This document shows positions 25,943-34,733 of a stretch of 64,000 nucleotides of DNA, in pieces. Under the pieces are notes generated by a model. The model made no database searches, had not been told where the DNA came from, and worked only from the letters and a program-made list of their open reading frames with translations. Source of the DNA: RUG369 sp050949645 (GTDB taxonomy: Bacteria > Planctomycetota > Planctomycetia > Pirellulales > Thermoguttaceae); NCBI GenBank assembly GCA_050949645.1, contig JBMNGC010000001.1, positions 124,001 to 188,000 on the forward strand, written 5' to 3'. The position numbers and the translations under genes were made by a program. Position 1 is the stretch's first letter; each line of letters starts with the position of its first letter.

Positions 25943-26620
25943 ATGGCGAGTTGTTTACACGTCGGGGTTACGGGTCGCCGACATATCGTTCCTAGCGCGG
26001 TTCCCGCGATCGAACGCGCGACTCAATCAATCCTTCGGACCCTTAACGAATCGGACGCCGAATGCGTCGTCGTCAGTACTGGACTTGCCGTTGGCGCCGA
26101 CTCCATCGTCGCTCGAGTCCTGCTTGATTTGCGCGAACGCGAGCCCAATTTCAGATTGAGGCTCCGCGCTCTGCTCCCGATGTCGCTCGACGATTATGAA
26201 GATGATTTCAATAAGAACGAGCTCCGAGAGCTCCATTCGATCTTGGCGCAGTGCGACGACGTTACGGCGCTGAGACCCGTGCGGAGCAAAGACGGACGCC
26301 TTGACCGGGTGGCGCAATACGCTGCGCTTCGCGATCGACTCGTCGAAGAATCCGAGGTCCTCCTCGCCTATTGGAGCGGCGACGCCTCGGTCGTGAAGAA
26401 AGGGAGCACCGTCGACGTCGTTCTTAGCAAGCTCCGTGAATTCATGAACGGACGCTCAGGCGCGATCATAAGCGTTGCGACTCCCGAGCTGCTACGGATC
26501 CGAACGCCGGACGGCGGAAAAAAGTATGTTCCAGAAAAGCTTGACGTTCCCGGCCGCGTCTCGCTGTCAACCTTCGGCTCGGCAGAGCGGATTCTGCCGC
26601 GATTCACGTTGCGATGGTAG
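25943..26620 (+). CDS. Orphan SLOG-like (SMF/DprA-LOG superfamily) nucleotide-sensor domain protein
   Basis: 225 aa from ATG 25943, which follows GCGAGG. The N-terminal strand-loop HVGVTGRRHI, then VVSTGLAVGADSIVARVLLD (the GAD motif), LRALLPMSLDDYEDDF, VTALRPVRS, VLLAYWSGDASVVKKGSTVDVV and IISVATPELLRI follow, in order, the Rossmann-like layout of SLOG domains. Members of this superfamily bind nucleotides or nucleotide-derived signals, and some act in anti-phage systems next to effectors. Here no effector is fused and none lies next door. Its neighbours are a secreted protein and convergent metallopeptidases. A house-keeping nucleotide-processing role is equally possible. Confidence 0.65.
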   Translation: MASCLHVGVTGRRHIVPSAVPAIERATQSILRTLNESDAECVVVSTGLAVGADSIVARVLLDLREREPNFRLRLRALLPMSLDDYEDDFNKNELRELHSILAQCDDVTALRPVRSKDGRLDRVAQYAALRDRLVEESEVLLAYWSGDASVVKKGSTVDVVLSKLREFMNGRSGAIISVATPELLRIRTPDGGKKYVPEKLDVPGRVSLSTFGSAERILPRFTLRW

Positions 26621-26660
26621 CGACCGTTCGTAGAACCGTCTGTAGAACGACGCGTCGCGC

Positions 26661-26688
26661 GCATAGCGGCCGTTTTCGACCGCTATGC
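26661..26688. terminator. Hairpin between convergent genes
   Basis: GCATAGCGG and CCGCTATGC form a 9-bp perfect stem with an 10-nt loop midway between the SLOG gene and the end of the metallopeptidase gene. There is no T-run on either strand, so termination is only probable. Confidence 0.45.
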
Positions 26689-26779
26689 TCAGATTGTGCG
26701 CGTTGAGATTGCGGATGCGGCGCACGCACGACCTGCGACGTTTTGTTCCGCGTCGCGTCGTTTCCTCGCCGGTGGAGAG

Positions 26780-28360
26780 CTATTGGCCGCCGTTTTTTGA
26801 CCAAGTCTGGAGCCAGCGATCGAGGTCGGCGTTTTGCTTGTCCGTTTTTTCTGCGTCGGTCGGCTCGGTCGCGCGTTGCGTTTTGTCTGAATTGGGCGTC
26901 TTCACAGTCGTCGTTTTCGCCTGTGCGCCGCTTCTTCTTTTTCCGCGTAGCGGTTTCTCCGGGAGCCCATATTTTACGCGCATCTGATTTAAAGATTCGG
27001 CATAGTCGGCGCCCTTGAGTTCCATTTCCAAAGCGTCGGCGAACGCGCGGAGTTCCTGATACATGCCGTCCCAGTCGCTGCCGAAGTAGTGGGTAAATTC
27101 GTTGACGCGCTCGCGCTGCGTGAAGGTCAAACGCGGCTGCATGGAAGCGTTTGCAATGAGATATTCCTGGAGCGTACGCGGCTCCTCGCGGAAAAGATAA
27201 TAGAAAAGAATCCAAGAGAAGGGATAGGCGCCTTCCTCGTCCGTACGAATTTTTTCCAGCTCAACGACTTTTTTCAGCGTCTGCGAGCCCGGATTCTGAG
27301 CAATAAACTGCTGGAATTCGCCAAGACGCATTTCATTTACAGGAAAATTGAGCGTTTTATTTTTTTCATCGACGACTTTCCAGCCTCCGTCTTTCGGCTC
27401 GCCTGTGGGCGTTTCAAAGAGCATGGCGAGGCCTTCGACCGCCCAGGACGGGTTCTCGCCGCGACGCGAGAAAAGGGGACGTTCTTCTCCATACGAATCC
27501 AACAATCCGTAATTGTGAGAAACTTGATGCGTTGTCTCGTGCACCAGAGTCGAGATGTTGGTCTTTCCCTTCGGATCCGCTAAGACTTCGGTCGCGATCG
27601 CTTCGAGCGTTCGCTCGTCTTCCATGCCAACGCGACCCTGCTCCAGGCCCGTTGCGTCGTAGAACGCCGACCTGTTCGGAGCAGAACTATAAAACCCAAT
27701 TGGTTTTTTCGCGTCGTCCGAATATTCCTCAGACATATTTTTTTGACGATATTCCTCGAAATCCTCCTCCTTGGCGAAGATAAAGACAACCATCGGGTCG
27801 AATGAATCTTGCCAGACGGGTTTCTGTCTGGAAATAAATAGCTCGTAGGTCGCCGCGACATTTTCTATCAGCGCGACGCACCACTTTGCGTACGCGTCGG
27901 TGGTATCATAGACGATGACAAAGTGGTTCGTGACGCCAAACCGAGCATCAGGGCCAAAGTCGTCGAGGAGCTTATTGATATATTCTTCGAAGGTTTCCTC
28001 CGCCTTTTCCGGCAGGATCGTCGTATTTTCCATCGCGTCATCGACGAGCTGTTGCAACAGTTCCGCCTGAATCCTTTCAATGGGGTTGAACGGTCGCGAG
28101 GGCGGGGTATATGGCCGAAGCGGCTGTAGCGGCTGCAATGGCTGCGGATACCGAGGCGGCTGCAGTGGTTGTAGCGGTTGTAATGGCTGAGGAGGTTGCA
28201 GTGGTTCCAGCGGGTTCGGAGGGAGCGGCGGCGTCAGCTGAGATGGAATTCTCGGCAACCTGCCTTGCGCGGGGGCAGCAAATGCCGACGTGAGCGCGAA
28301 TAGAGCGGAGAACGCAAGAGTTGCGCTACAGATTCTGACAACCAGTTTTTTCGTGGACAT
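26780..28360 (-). CDS. Secreted DUF1570-type zinc metallopeptidase with a Pro-rich repeat
   Basis: 526 aa with a signal peptide (about residues 1-29, ending SAFAAPAQG). Residues about 44-90 are a low-complexity linker built of PLQPLQP units. The catalytic part has TLVHETTHQVSHNYGLL (HExxH zinc motif, about residue 290). It also has a downstream WAVEGLAMLFETP that would supply the third ligand Glu, and a YPFSWILFYYLFRE helix. These blocks match the DUF1570 family common in planctomycetes. The C-terminus is basic and Thr/Lys-rich. The next gene upstream is a paralogue, 23 bp away, so the pair is one operon and a tandem duplication. The substrate is unknown. Confidence 0.82.
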   Translation of the reverse strand: MSTKKLVVRICSATLAFSALFALTSAFAAPAQGRLPRIPSQLTPPLPPNPLEPLQPPQPLQPLQPLQPPRYPQPLQPLQPLRPYTPPSRPFNPIERIQAELLQQLVDDAMENTTILPEKAEETFEEYINKLLDDFGPDARFGVTNHFVIVYDTTDAYAKWCVALIENVAATYELFISRQKPVWQDSFDPMVVFIFAKEEDFEEYRQKNMSEEYSDDAKKPIGFYSSAPNRSAFYDATGLEQGRVGMEDERTLEAIATEVLADPKGKTNISTLVHETTHQVSHNYGLLDSYGEERPLFSRRGENPSWAVEGLAMLFETPTGEPKDGGWKVVDEKNKTLNFPVNEMRLGEFQQFIAQNPGSQTLKKVVELEKIRTDEEGAYPFSWILFYYLFREEPRTLQEYLIANASMQPRLTFTQRERVNEFTHYFGSDWDGMYQELRAFADALEMELKGADYAESLNQMRVKYGLPEKPLRGKRRSGAQAKTTTVKTPNSDKTQRATEPTDAEKTDKQNADLDRWLQTWSKNGGQ

Positions 28361-28383
28361 GACGCGCCTCGCTACATAAAGGG

Positions 28384-29733
28384 TTACAGACGTCTGATAT
28401 AACGGATGACGGCGTTGGTGGTTTTCTCCCAGTCTGAGCCAAAGAAGGCTTCAAAATCGGCGACTCGTTCCTCAGGAGGGTAGACGGTGCACGGGGTCTT
28501 CGATGCGATATGTCGCAGATATTGCGCCAGGTCGTTGGGACGCTTCTTGTACAGGTAATAGAAGAGAGCCCAGGACGCGGCGTAGGAGCCTTCAAGATTC
28601 TTGTAAAAATCCTGCTGCGCGACAATCATACGGAACGGATCGTCCATCAGACCAATATGGTTGGCAAACATATTGAGCATACGCGTGTTTTTTGGGAAAG
28701 TTCCTCGGAAGCTCCAACCACCCTGAGTCACTCGGCCGTTCGGAGTCTCGAAGAGGAGCGAGAGTCCTTCCGCCGTCCACAGCGCGACCGGCCCCGTGCG
28801 AAGGAAGAGCCCGCGATTGAACGCAATCTGATGCGTCGCTTCGTGCACAATGGTCGCCACGTTGAACTCCGCGTTCGGACGCGACAGTATCTCGCGCGTT
28901 TCGGTGTTCTTGCCTTTGCGACGCTGAGAGCCCGACGCATACGCGGTTCCCTCAACCGCCGAAAGGTCGTAGAGCGCGACGCGATTCGTTTCCATGTTGT
29001 AGTAGGCCGCGAGCTTGTCGGGAGAGCTCGTTTCAACGGCCGCGTAGCGAATGAACTCCGTCTGGCGCGCAAAAATGACGACAATCAGCGGTTTGCCGGG
29101 ATCCTCGAGCTCAATGTTGTTTTTTCGGGCGTAGAGCCGGAACCCTTCTTCTAGACTCTCGAAAAGTCGGCTGCACCAGTCGACATAGCTTTCAGAAGCG
29201 TTCGAGACGAAGATGTAATGTTCTGTCGATTTGAGGCGAAATTCCTTGCCAAACTCGTCAAGTAGGCGTTTTTCATATTGTTCTCGCAACTCGTCGAGGG
29301 TAACGTCGGGCGCCGGCTCGATTGCGTCGACGTTTGACTGCGGGACGATGTGGATTTCTCCAAAATCATCCTCGATCATGTACTTGCCTTTGCCGGAAGA
29401 GAGCCTGGCGTCGATGATTTCGCGACCGACAAGTTCGGAGATCATGGGGAACATAGCGTTGCGAACCGCGTTTAATCCCGGCGCGGCGCCGGCTGCGTCG
29501 CGCTGCGGCGGTTCTTTCTCTTCCTCGAAAACGCTTTCAAACCTTACGGGTCTGCGGTCGCGAGGGATGGGGGTCTTGAGCTTGACAATGACGCGGTTCG
29601 TTATGGTCGCCTGAGCGTTTTCGGATTCAACGGTCTCCGCAGCGTGAAGGACGGCGCTGGGAGCCGCGCCGACTAAAAGAAGGGTCAGAGTTGAAATAAG
29701 CGCAAATCCGCGAAACATAAACGTTTTTTTCAT
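28384..29733 (-). CDS. Secreted DUF1570-type zinc metallopeptidase, paralogue
   Basis: I start at ATG 29733 (449 aa), behind GGAG, because the signal peptide begins there (MKKTFMFRGFALISTLTLLL, cleavage near VLHAAE); an in-frame start 93 bp upstream would bury it. The active-site blocks repeat those of the neighbour: TIVHEATHQIAFNRGLF (HExxH), WTAEGLSLLFETPNG and YAASWALFYYLYKKRP. The N-terminal part (residues 45-150) carries RVIVKLKTPIPRDRRPVRF and a VDAIEPAPDVTLDEL segment that the paralogue lacks. The two share gene order and motifs but are quite diverged. Confidence 0.82.
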   Translation of the reverse strand: MKKTFMFRGFALISTLTLLLVGAAPSAVLHAAETVESENAQATITNRVIVKLKTPIPRDRRPVRFESVFEEEKEPPQRDAAGAAPGLNAVRNAMFPMISELVGREIIDARLSSGKGKYMIEDDFGEIHIVPQSNVDAIEPAPDVTLDELREQYEKRLLDEFGKEFRLKSTEHYIFVSNASESYVDWCSRLFESLEEGFRLYARKNNIELEDPGKPLIVVIFARQTEFIRYAAVETSSPDKLAAYYNMETNRVALYDLSAVEGTAYASGSQRRKGKNTETREILSRPNAEFNVATIVHEATHQIAFNRGLFLRTGPVALWTAEGLSLLFETPNGRVTQGGWSFRGTFPKNTRMLNMFANHIGLMDDPFRMIVAQQDFYKNLEGSYAASWALFYYLYKKRPNDLAQYLRHIASKTPCTVYPPEERVADFEAFFGSDWEKTTNAVIRYIRRL

Positions 29734-30380
29734 AAAAGAACTCCAGCCGCGTAGGAACGAAGAATGGACGAGATCGACGGCGACTCTTCCGCGCAGTCTA
29801 TCAGGCTGTCGGCGGCCCATCGTCAAACCATTTGCTTTCCACTATTTACCCGACGCTAAATATTGGACGCCGGAGAAGGGGAACTGTTCCCAACAAATCC
29901 CACCCGGAAATGGAAAGACTCGTCCGTTAGTCGCCCCTGTCATGATACGTTGAACGATATGAAATTTCAAGACGTCTGAAACGCGCTCTTGTTCCGCCGC
30001 CGCCTCCGTTAAGCGTCGTCATTTCGCCTATTTTCAGCGATATTTCGTCGGGTAGGCGCCTGATAACGAGAAGAGGGCGCCAAAGTCCTTATTCTCTGTA
30101 TTATTGCTACTTTATCAGGCGCAAGTGAACTTTTTTAAGATAATTACAATATTTTGTACTTTTTTTGGAATTTACCGTTTTTTCGTGAAAGAAAAAGACT
30201 CTATTCTTCTACTAATAGTATAGACGATAATGACGAACGGAGTCAGATATCAACTTGCCCAATAGTCGTCTGGATAAGCTCGCAGGGATGCGCTTCTGAT
30301 AGGGTCGCGGCCGTGAGCTTCTGCAAATTGGACTTCTCGCAACAGACGCTTGGCGGCAAGGACCGGAGACCTCATAACCC
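29734..30380. other. 647-bp divergent intergenic region
   Basis: No gene seen. The stretch separates the metallopeptidase pair (leftward) from asnB (rightward). Its centre, 30125-30230, is strongly A/T-rich (TAAGATAATTACAATATTTTG and a poly-T block) and must hold the asnB promoter, but I find no clear -35/-10 pair. CTACTAATAGTATAGACG near 30208 contains an imperfect palindrome. The asnB ribosome site is poor: GGAG lies about 12 nt before the ATG. Confidence 0.35.
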
Positions 30381-32459
30381 ATGAGCGGTATTTGCGGAGC
30401 GGTTTGGACTGGAAGTTCGTCCTTCGTCAATCAGGAGACGCTCGATCGAGCGACGGACGCGCTCAAGCGGCGCGGTCCCGACGGTCGTGGAACGATTCTC
30501 CGACCTATGGCGCCCGGTTGCGACCTTCGCGAAAAGGGCGTCGCGTTCGGATACCGTCGACTTTCGATCCTCGATCTTTCGGTCGCGGGTCGTCAGCCGC
30601 TGTGCAATGAATCGCGAACGGTCTGGCTCGTCTTTGACGGAGCGATTTACAATTACGTGGAGCTCCGCGAGGAACTTAGGTCGCGCGGACGCGTCTTTCG
30701 TTCCGAGACCGACGCCGAGGTTTTGCTTCAGGCATACGAGGCGTTCGGGCTTGAATGTCTGGCAAAATTCGACGGAATGTTCGCGTTTGCGCTCTGGGAC
30801 GAACCGCGTCGGCGACTCCTCCTTGCGCGCGATCGCGTCGGGAAGAAACCGCTCGCGTACCGTCTTGAGCTGGAACGTTTGCTCTTCGCAAGCGAGCTCA
30901 AGTCGCTCCGCGAGTTCCCCGACGTACCAAACGAGCTTGATCTCGTCGCGCTCCGTCAGTACTTAACGTACCAGTACGTTCCGCATCCTCGGACGATCTA
31001 CAAGGGCGTCTCGAAGCTTGAACCCTCGAGCTACATGATTTGGGAAGAGGGACGCGAGCCGGTTGTGGAACGGTATTGGCGCGTCGAGGATCTCGGTAAC
31101 TTTGACCGCGTTCCGCCGTCGGCCGGCTCCGCCGAGTTCAAGAGACTCGTCGAGACGGGCGCGCTTGGCGCCGCGTCGCTTGAGCCGCGTCCGAGGCTCG
31201 ACCTTAGCGGCGCGTCCTTCGACGCAATGCGTCTCGAGTTGCGCCGACGCCTTGAGGACGCCGTTCGCGTTCGTATGCGTTGCGACGCGCCCTTAGGCGC
31301 GTTCCTTTCCGGGGGCGTCGATTCGACGATCGTCGCCGGTCTTATGCGGCAGTTTTCGTCGCAAAAGATTCGCACGTTCTCGATCGGGTTCTCGCAGAAA
31401 GAATATGACGAAACTCCTTTTGCAAGGCGAACTGCGGAGCGGTTCGGAACGGAACATACGGAGTTTATTGTCGAGCCAAAGGCGAAGGAGATTCTCCCTG
31501 AGCTTGTCTACCAGTATGACGAGCCTTTTGCGGATAGCTCCGCGATACCGACGTGGTACCTTTGCCAGACGACGCGGCGCGAGGTCACCGTCGCGCTTGG
31601 CGGCGACGGGGGCGACGAGCTCTTCGGCGGGTACGACCGATACAAGGCGGTTCGATTGTCGCGCGCGCTCGACGCGCTCCCGAGCGGACTTAAAAAACTC
31701 CTTGCGGGCCCGATTCGGTCGTTGATACCGAATTCGGTCAGGCAGCGTTCCCCGCTGCGTCGCGCACGGCGGTTTCTTGAGACCGTCGGCATGGATGCGA
31801 TTGAGCAATATTTGCAATGGATCGCGATCTTCAATCGTTCTCGTGCAAGCGCGCTGCTAAGCGACGAATATTGGTCGGCGTGTCGCGCGGAAGGTATGGC
31901 GCTCGGAGCGTCGCGTCCGACGGCTTCGGATCTCGATTCGGTCGACTTTTTACAGGACGCCTTCGCCAAATTTGCGAAGCGCGATCTCACGACCGCGATC
32001 AGCTTCACGGATATTTTAACCTACCTTCCCCTTGATATTATGACGAAGGTCGACGTTGCGTCGTCGAGTCATGGGCTCGAAGTTCGCGCGCCGCTCCTCG
32101 ATCCGAACGTGCTCGAGCTTGCGCTTCAGACGCCGATTTCCTACAAGATTCGCGGTCGAGTCGGCAAGCGGCTCCTGCGCGAGGCGTGTCGCGACTTGCT
32201 TCCCGATGAAATTGACGCGCGCCCTAAGACGGGATTCGGCGTTCCGCTCGATTCCTGGTTCCGAAATGAGCTTAACTCGATGCTCAAGGAGGTTTTGTTC
32301 GACGATTCGACGCGTCGCCGTCCTTTTTTTGACCGCGCGACTGTGGAACGACTCGTCAAAGAGCATGAAGAAGGCCAGTTTGACCACTCTGCTCGGCTAT
32401 GGTCTCTTCTCGTTTTCAGGCTGTGGGAATCGCAGCAGCTCGAGGAGGTCGGTTTTTGA
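30381..32459 (+). CDS. asnB: Asparagine synthase (glutamine-hydrolysing type) with Ser in place of Cys2
   Basis: 692 aa: an N-terminal Ntn glutamine amidotransferase domain (about 1-220) and a C-terminal ATP-pyrophosphatase synthetase domain. The latter has the P-loop AFLSGGVDSTIV near residue 311 and ALGGDGGDELFGGYDRY. Glutaminase residues GRRLSILD-type (YRRLSILDLSVAGRQPL) and NYVELREELRSRG are present. The chain starts M-S-G-I-C-G, whereas AsnB starts M-C-G-I-x-G: the N-terminal nucleophile Cys is Ser. A TAA stop (30375) just upstream rules out another start. The interdomain region is about 50 residues longer than usual. It may use free ammonia, or it may be an AsnB-like amidotransferase of surface-polysaccharide synthesis. 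The symbol asnB names the family. Confidence 0.85.
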   Translation: MSGICGAVWTGSSSFVNQETLDRATDALKRRGPDGRGTILRPMAPGCDLREKGVAFGYRRLSILDLSVAGRQPLCNESRTVWLVFDGAIYNYVELREELRSRGRVFRSETDAEVLLQAYEAFGLECLAKFDGMFAFALWDEPRRRLLLARDRVGKKPLAYRLELERLLFASELKSLREFPDVPNELDLVALRQYLTYQYVPHPRTIYKGVSKLEPSSYMIWEEGREPVVERYWRVEDLGNFDRVPPSAGSAEFKRLVETGALGAASLEPRPRLDLSGASFDAMRLELRRRLEDAVRVRMRCDAPLGAFLSGGVDSTIVAGLMRQFSSQKIRTFSIGFSQKEYDETPFARRTAERFGTEHTEFIVEPKAKEILPELVYQYDEPFADSSAIPTWYLCQTTRREVTVALGGDGGDELFGGYDRYKAVRLSRALDALPSGLKKLLAGPIRSLIPNSVRQRSPLRRARRFLETVGMDAIEQYLQWIAIFNRSRASALLSDEYWSACRAEGMALGASRPTASDLDSVDFLQDAFAKFAKRDLTTAISFTDILTYLPLDIMTKVDVASSSHGLEVRAPLLDPNVLELALQTPISYKIRGRVGKRLLREACRDLLPDEIDARPKTGFGVPLDSWFRNELNSMLKEVLFDDSTRRRPFFDRATVERLVKEHEEGQFDHSARLWSLLVFRLWESQQLEEVGF

Positions 32460-32466
32460 CACTTGT

Positions 32467-32495
32467 AGCTATTTTTAGCAATAGCTTAAATTTTT
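32467..32495 (+). terminator. Possible weak terminator after asnB
   Basis: AGCTATT (32467-32473) pairs with AATAGCT (32480-32486) around a 6-nt loop, followed by TAAATTTTT. The stem is short and A/T-rich. Confidence 0.4.
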
Positions 32496-32621
32496 AAGGT
32501 TGAGACGCCGAATAACAAGAAGGGACGGTCTTCCGCGTCATCAGGAGTTTCAGCGGGAGAACAGAATCAGCGGCGTGCAGACGCGCGCGCTTGGATATTC
32601 AGCATTGTAAAGGATTGCGTT

Positions 32622-34574
32622 ATGGCGGAATTTCGCGAAAACAAGGACGTAAGAAGGCCGTTTCTCTCGACGCCTGACGACCGCGTTTATTTCCCCGCTT
32701 CCGTAATCGAGAAAGCGCGGCGCGCCGCCGCTCGATGTCTTAAGCGAGGCGAAGGGATTGCCCTCATTATTGGCGAATCCGGCGTCGGCAAGACGCTTCT
32801 CGCGCGTGTGCTTGCCGCCGGTTGCGACGAAGACGATCTGGTCGTCTCCGTCTCTGCGTCGAGAAAATTTTCTGTTAAAGCGTTCCTTCAGCAGTTTCTC
32901 TTCGGTCTACATCAAACGTTCGTGGGCGCAGACGAAAGCGAGTTGCGCCTTATGGCGCTCGATTATCTTGAGCGCGCGCCTCAGAAGAGAAGAATACTCC
33001 TTGTCGACGACGCGCAGCACCTCACGCTTCGCGTCTTTGACGAGATTCGTATGCTTATCGATCATTCCGAACAGCCTACGCAATTTTCGGCGGCGCTCTT
33101 CGGAACGCCGACGCTTGAGGACCGCCTTAATCTCCCGCAACTCTATCCTTTTGCGCAACGTATCGTCACGCGCTCCTGGCTTGACGTTTTTACGACGGAC
33201 GAGACGGACCGGTTTATTATGCGCGAACTCAAACGCTCGGGCGTGAACGCGAAATTCACGAAATCTGCGAGAAAAACCGTCGCTGATCTTGCCGAGGGAT
33301 CCCCTCGCATCGTCGTTCAGCTTTGCGATCGAGCGCTCTTCTTTGCGACCGAAAACCTTTCCGAGCCGCCGGAAGGTAAGAAATCCAAACCTGTTGAAAT
33401 CAACGATTCTGACGTTCAGACGGCATGGCGCGATCTCCAGAGTATCTTTGAAGAGGCGACGCTCGCGTCTGCGCCGGCGGCGACGGACGACGTCGTTGAG
33501 TTCGGAGAACTTGACGACGACGATGACGAAGCGTTCGGGGGCGACGAAACCGTCGTCGCTCAGACGTCCGATGCGACGGACGACGCCGCGAACGACCCTG
33601 AGAACAAGCCCGAAAGCCTCGTCGCTCAGAGCGACCAGGGGCCCCTTGATTACGTCCACGACGGCGCCGAGATGCCGACGATTTCCGCTGGCGGCGACGA
33701 TTCAATGACGGAATCCGCGAGCGCGGGAGTCGACGCCGCGTCTGCCGACGAACGCCGTCGCGCAGCGAAGGAATTCTGGGATCGCAAAGACGAATCAATT
33801 GACCAAACTCAATCTGGCGCGCGCCTTGCCGTCTTCGACGAAGGAGACGAGTCGGCGATCGATCCGGCGATCGAAGAGCGACTGCTCGCAAAGCTCGACG
33901 CGTCCGAACGCAGCGCGAACGCTACTGCGACGACGAGCGCCGAACCGACGCGCCGCAATGATCCTATGAACTTCGAGCTTGTGACAGAAGACGGTCATTA
34001 CAGTACGACGAGCGTCGGCCGAGATGGCGACGCGACCTTTATCGGACCTGACGGCGCAGAGTCGCGTACGCATAAAACTCGCGACCTTTGGGGGAAGGGC
34101 GGCTCCTTTGACGAAGCGCTTTCCCTTGATTCTGCTTATCCGCCGACCTATGAATCGCGCAAGAGCACGACGCGTCGTCCTCTCGGAGACCCAGACGACG
34201 ACTCTGCTTCGTTCCGCAACGCTAACGGTTCCAACGCGGGCGATTCCGCGCTTTACTCGGCGGTCGGGGAAGTCGACTCCATGTCAGACTCGACTAAAAA
34301 ATCGATCCTGGAGGCTTGGGACCCTGAGAGTCAGCTCCTTGAAGATCGAGCGTATCGTCAGATCATTGCGGCTAGTCGGCACATTCCGTGCGACTTAGCG
34401 ACGAGCGACCGGTGTCTTCAGGAACTCCGCCAGATCGAGCAGGAACTTGCGGAAGAAGCGCGTCGTGTGTGCAACATTCATTTGCAACTCCGCGCTGTGT
34501 GCGATCAGCATTCAAGCGACGCAATTGCTTCCGACGGATCGGGTAACTTCCCGGATCCATTCGCCTCAAACTAG
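32622..34574 (+). CDS. GspA/ExeA-like AAA ATPase with long acidic tail
   Basis: 650 aa. Residues about 15-270 are an AAA ATPase of the ExeA/GspA (AAA_22) type: Walker A LIIGESGVGKTLLARVL (about residues 44-60), Walker B RRILLVDDAQHLTLRVFDEIRML, sensor region SAALFGTPTLEDRL, and an arginine in a winged-helix lid (AEGSPRIVVQLCDRALFF). From about residue 290 to 560 the chain is acidic and low in complexity (FGELDDDDDEAFGGDE) and probably disordered. A last helical part (560-630) ends near Cys-containing CNIHLQLRAVCDQH. ExeA helps assemble type II secretion outer-membrane channels, but no secretion gene is nearby; a role in pilus/secretion or in transposition-like targeting is open. AAGGATT precedes ATG 32622. 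Confidence 0.75.
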   Translation: MAEFRENKDVRRPFLSTPDDRVYFPASVIEKARRAAARCLKRGEGIALIIGESGVGKTLLARVLAAGCDEDDLVVSVSASRKFSVKAFLQQFLFGLHQTFVGADESELRLMALDYLERAPQKRRILLVDDAQHLTLRVFDEIRMLIDHSEQPTQFSAALFGTPTLEDRLNLPQLYPFAQRIVTRSWLDVFTTDETDRFIMRELKRSGVNAKFTKSARKTVADLAEGSPRIVVQLCDRALFFATENLSEPPEGKKSKPVEINDSDVQTAWRDLQSIFEEATLASAPAATDDVVEFGELDDDDDEAFGGDETVVAQTSDATDDAANDPENKPESLVAQSDQGPLDYVHDGAEMPTISAGGDDSMTESASAGVDAASADERRRAAKEFWDRKDESIDQTQSGARLAVFDEGDESAIDPAIEERLLAKLDASERSANATATTSAEPTRRNDPMNFELVTEDGHYSTTSVGRDGDATFIGPDGAESRTHKTRDLWGKGGSFDEALSLDSAYPPTYESRKSTTRRPLGDPDDDSASFRNANGSNAGDSALYSAVGEVDSMSDSTKKSILEAWDPESQLLEDRAYRQIIAASRHIPCDLATSDRCLQELRQIEQELAEEARRVCNIHLQLRAVCDQHSSDAIASDGSGNFPDPFASN

Positions 34575-34622
34575 CGCGCGGTTGTTCCGCAGAGGAGGAG
34601 GCTGCTCTGCGGTTCCGCGCGC
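34574..34622 (+). other. Nested double hairpin at the end of the ATPase gene
   Basis: Outer arms GCGCGCGG (34574-34581) and CCGCGCGC (34615-34622) enclose inner arms CCGCAGAG (34587-34594) and CTCTGCGG (34605-34612). Both stems are perfect. The structure starts on the last base of the stop codon. No T-run follows, so it may protect the mRNA 3' end or act as a factor-dependent terminator. Confidence 0.6.
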
Positions 34623-34733
34623 CGATTATCTATTAGCGGCCGATGGGGCTGGTTTCATTACGGCGCGACCGGCGTCTCCCTCGCCGCGCCTATGGTCGCG
34701 AGAAGATCTTAGGCGCGGGTAGGGAATTTCGCT

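Noticed and set aside
29734..30380. Riboswitch upstream of asnB
   Set aside because: No recognisable consensus or strong stem set could be traced by eye.
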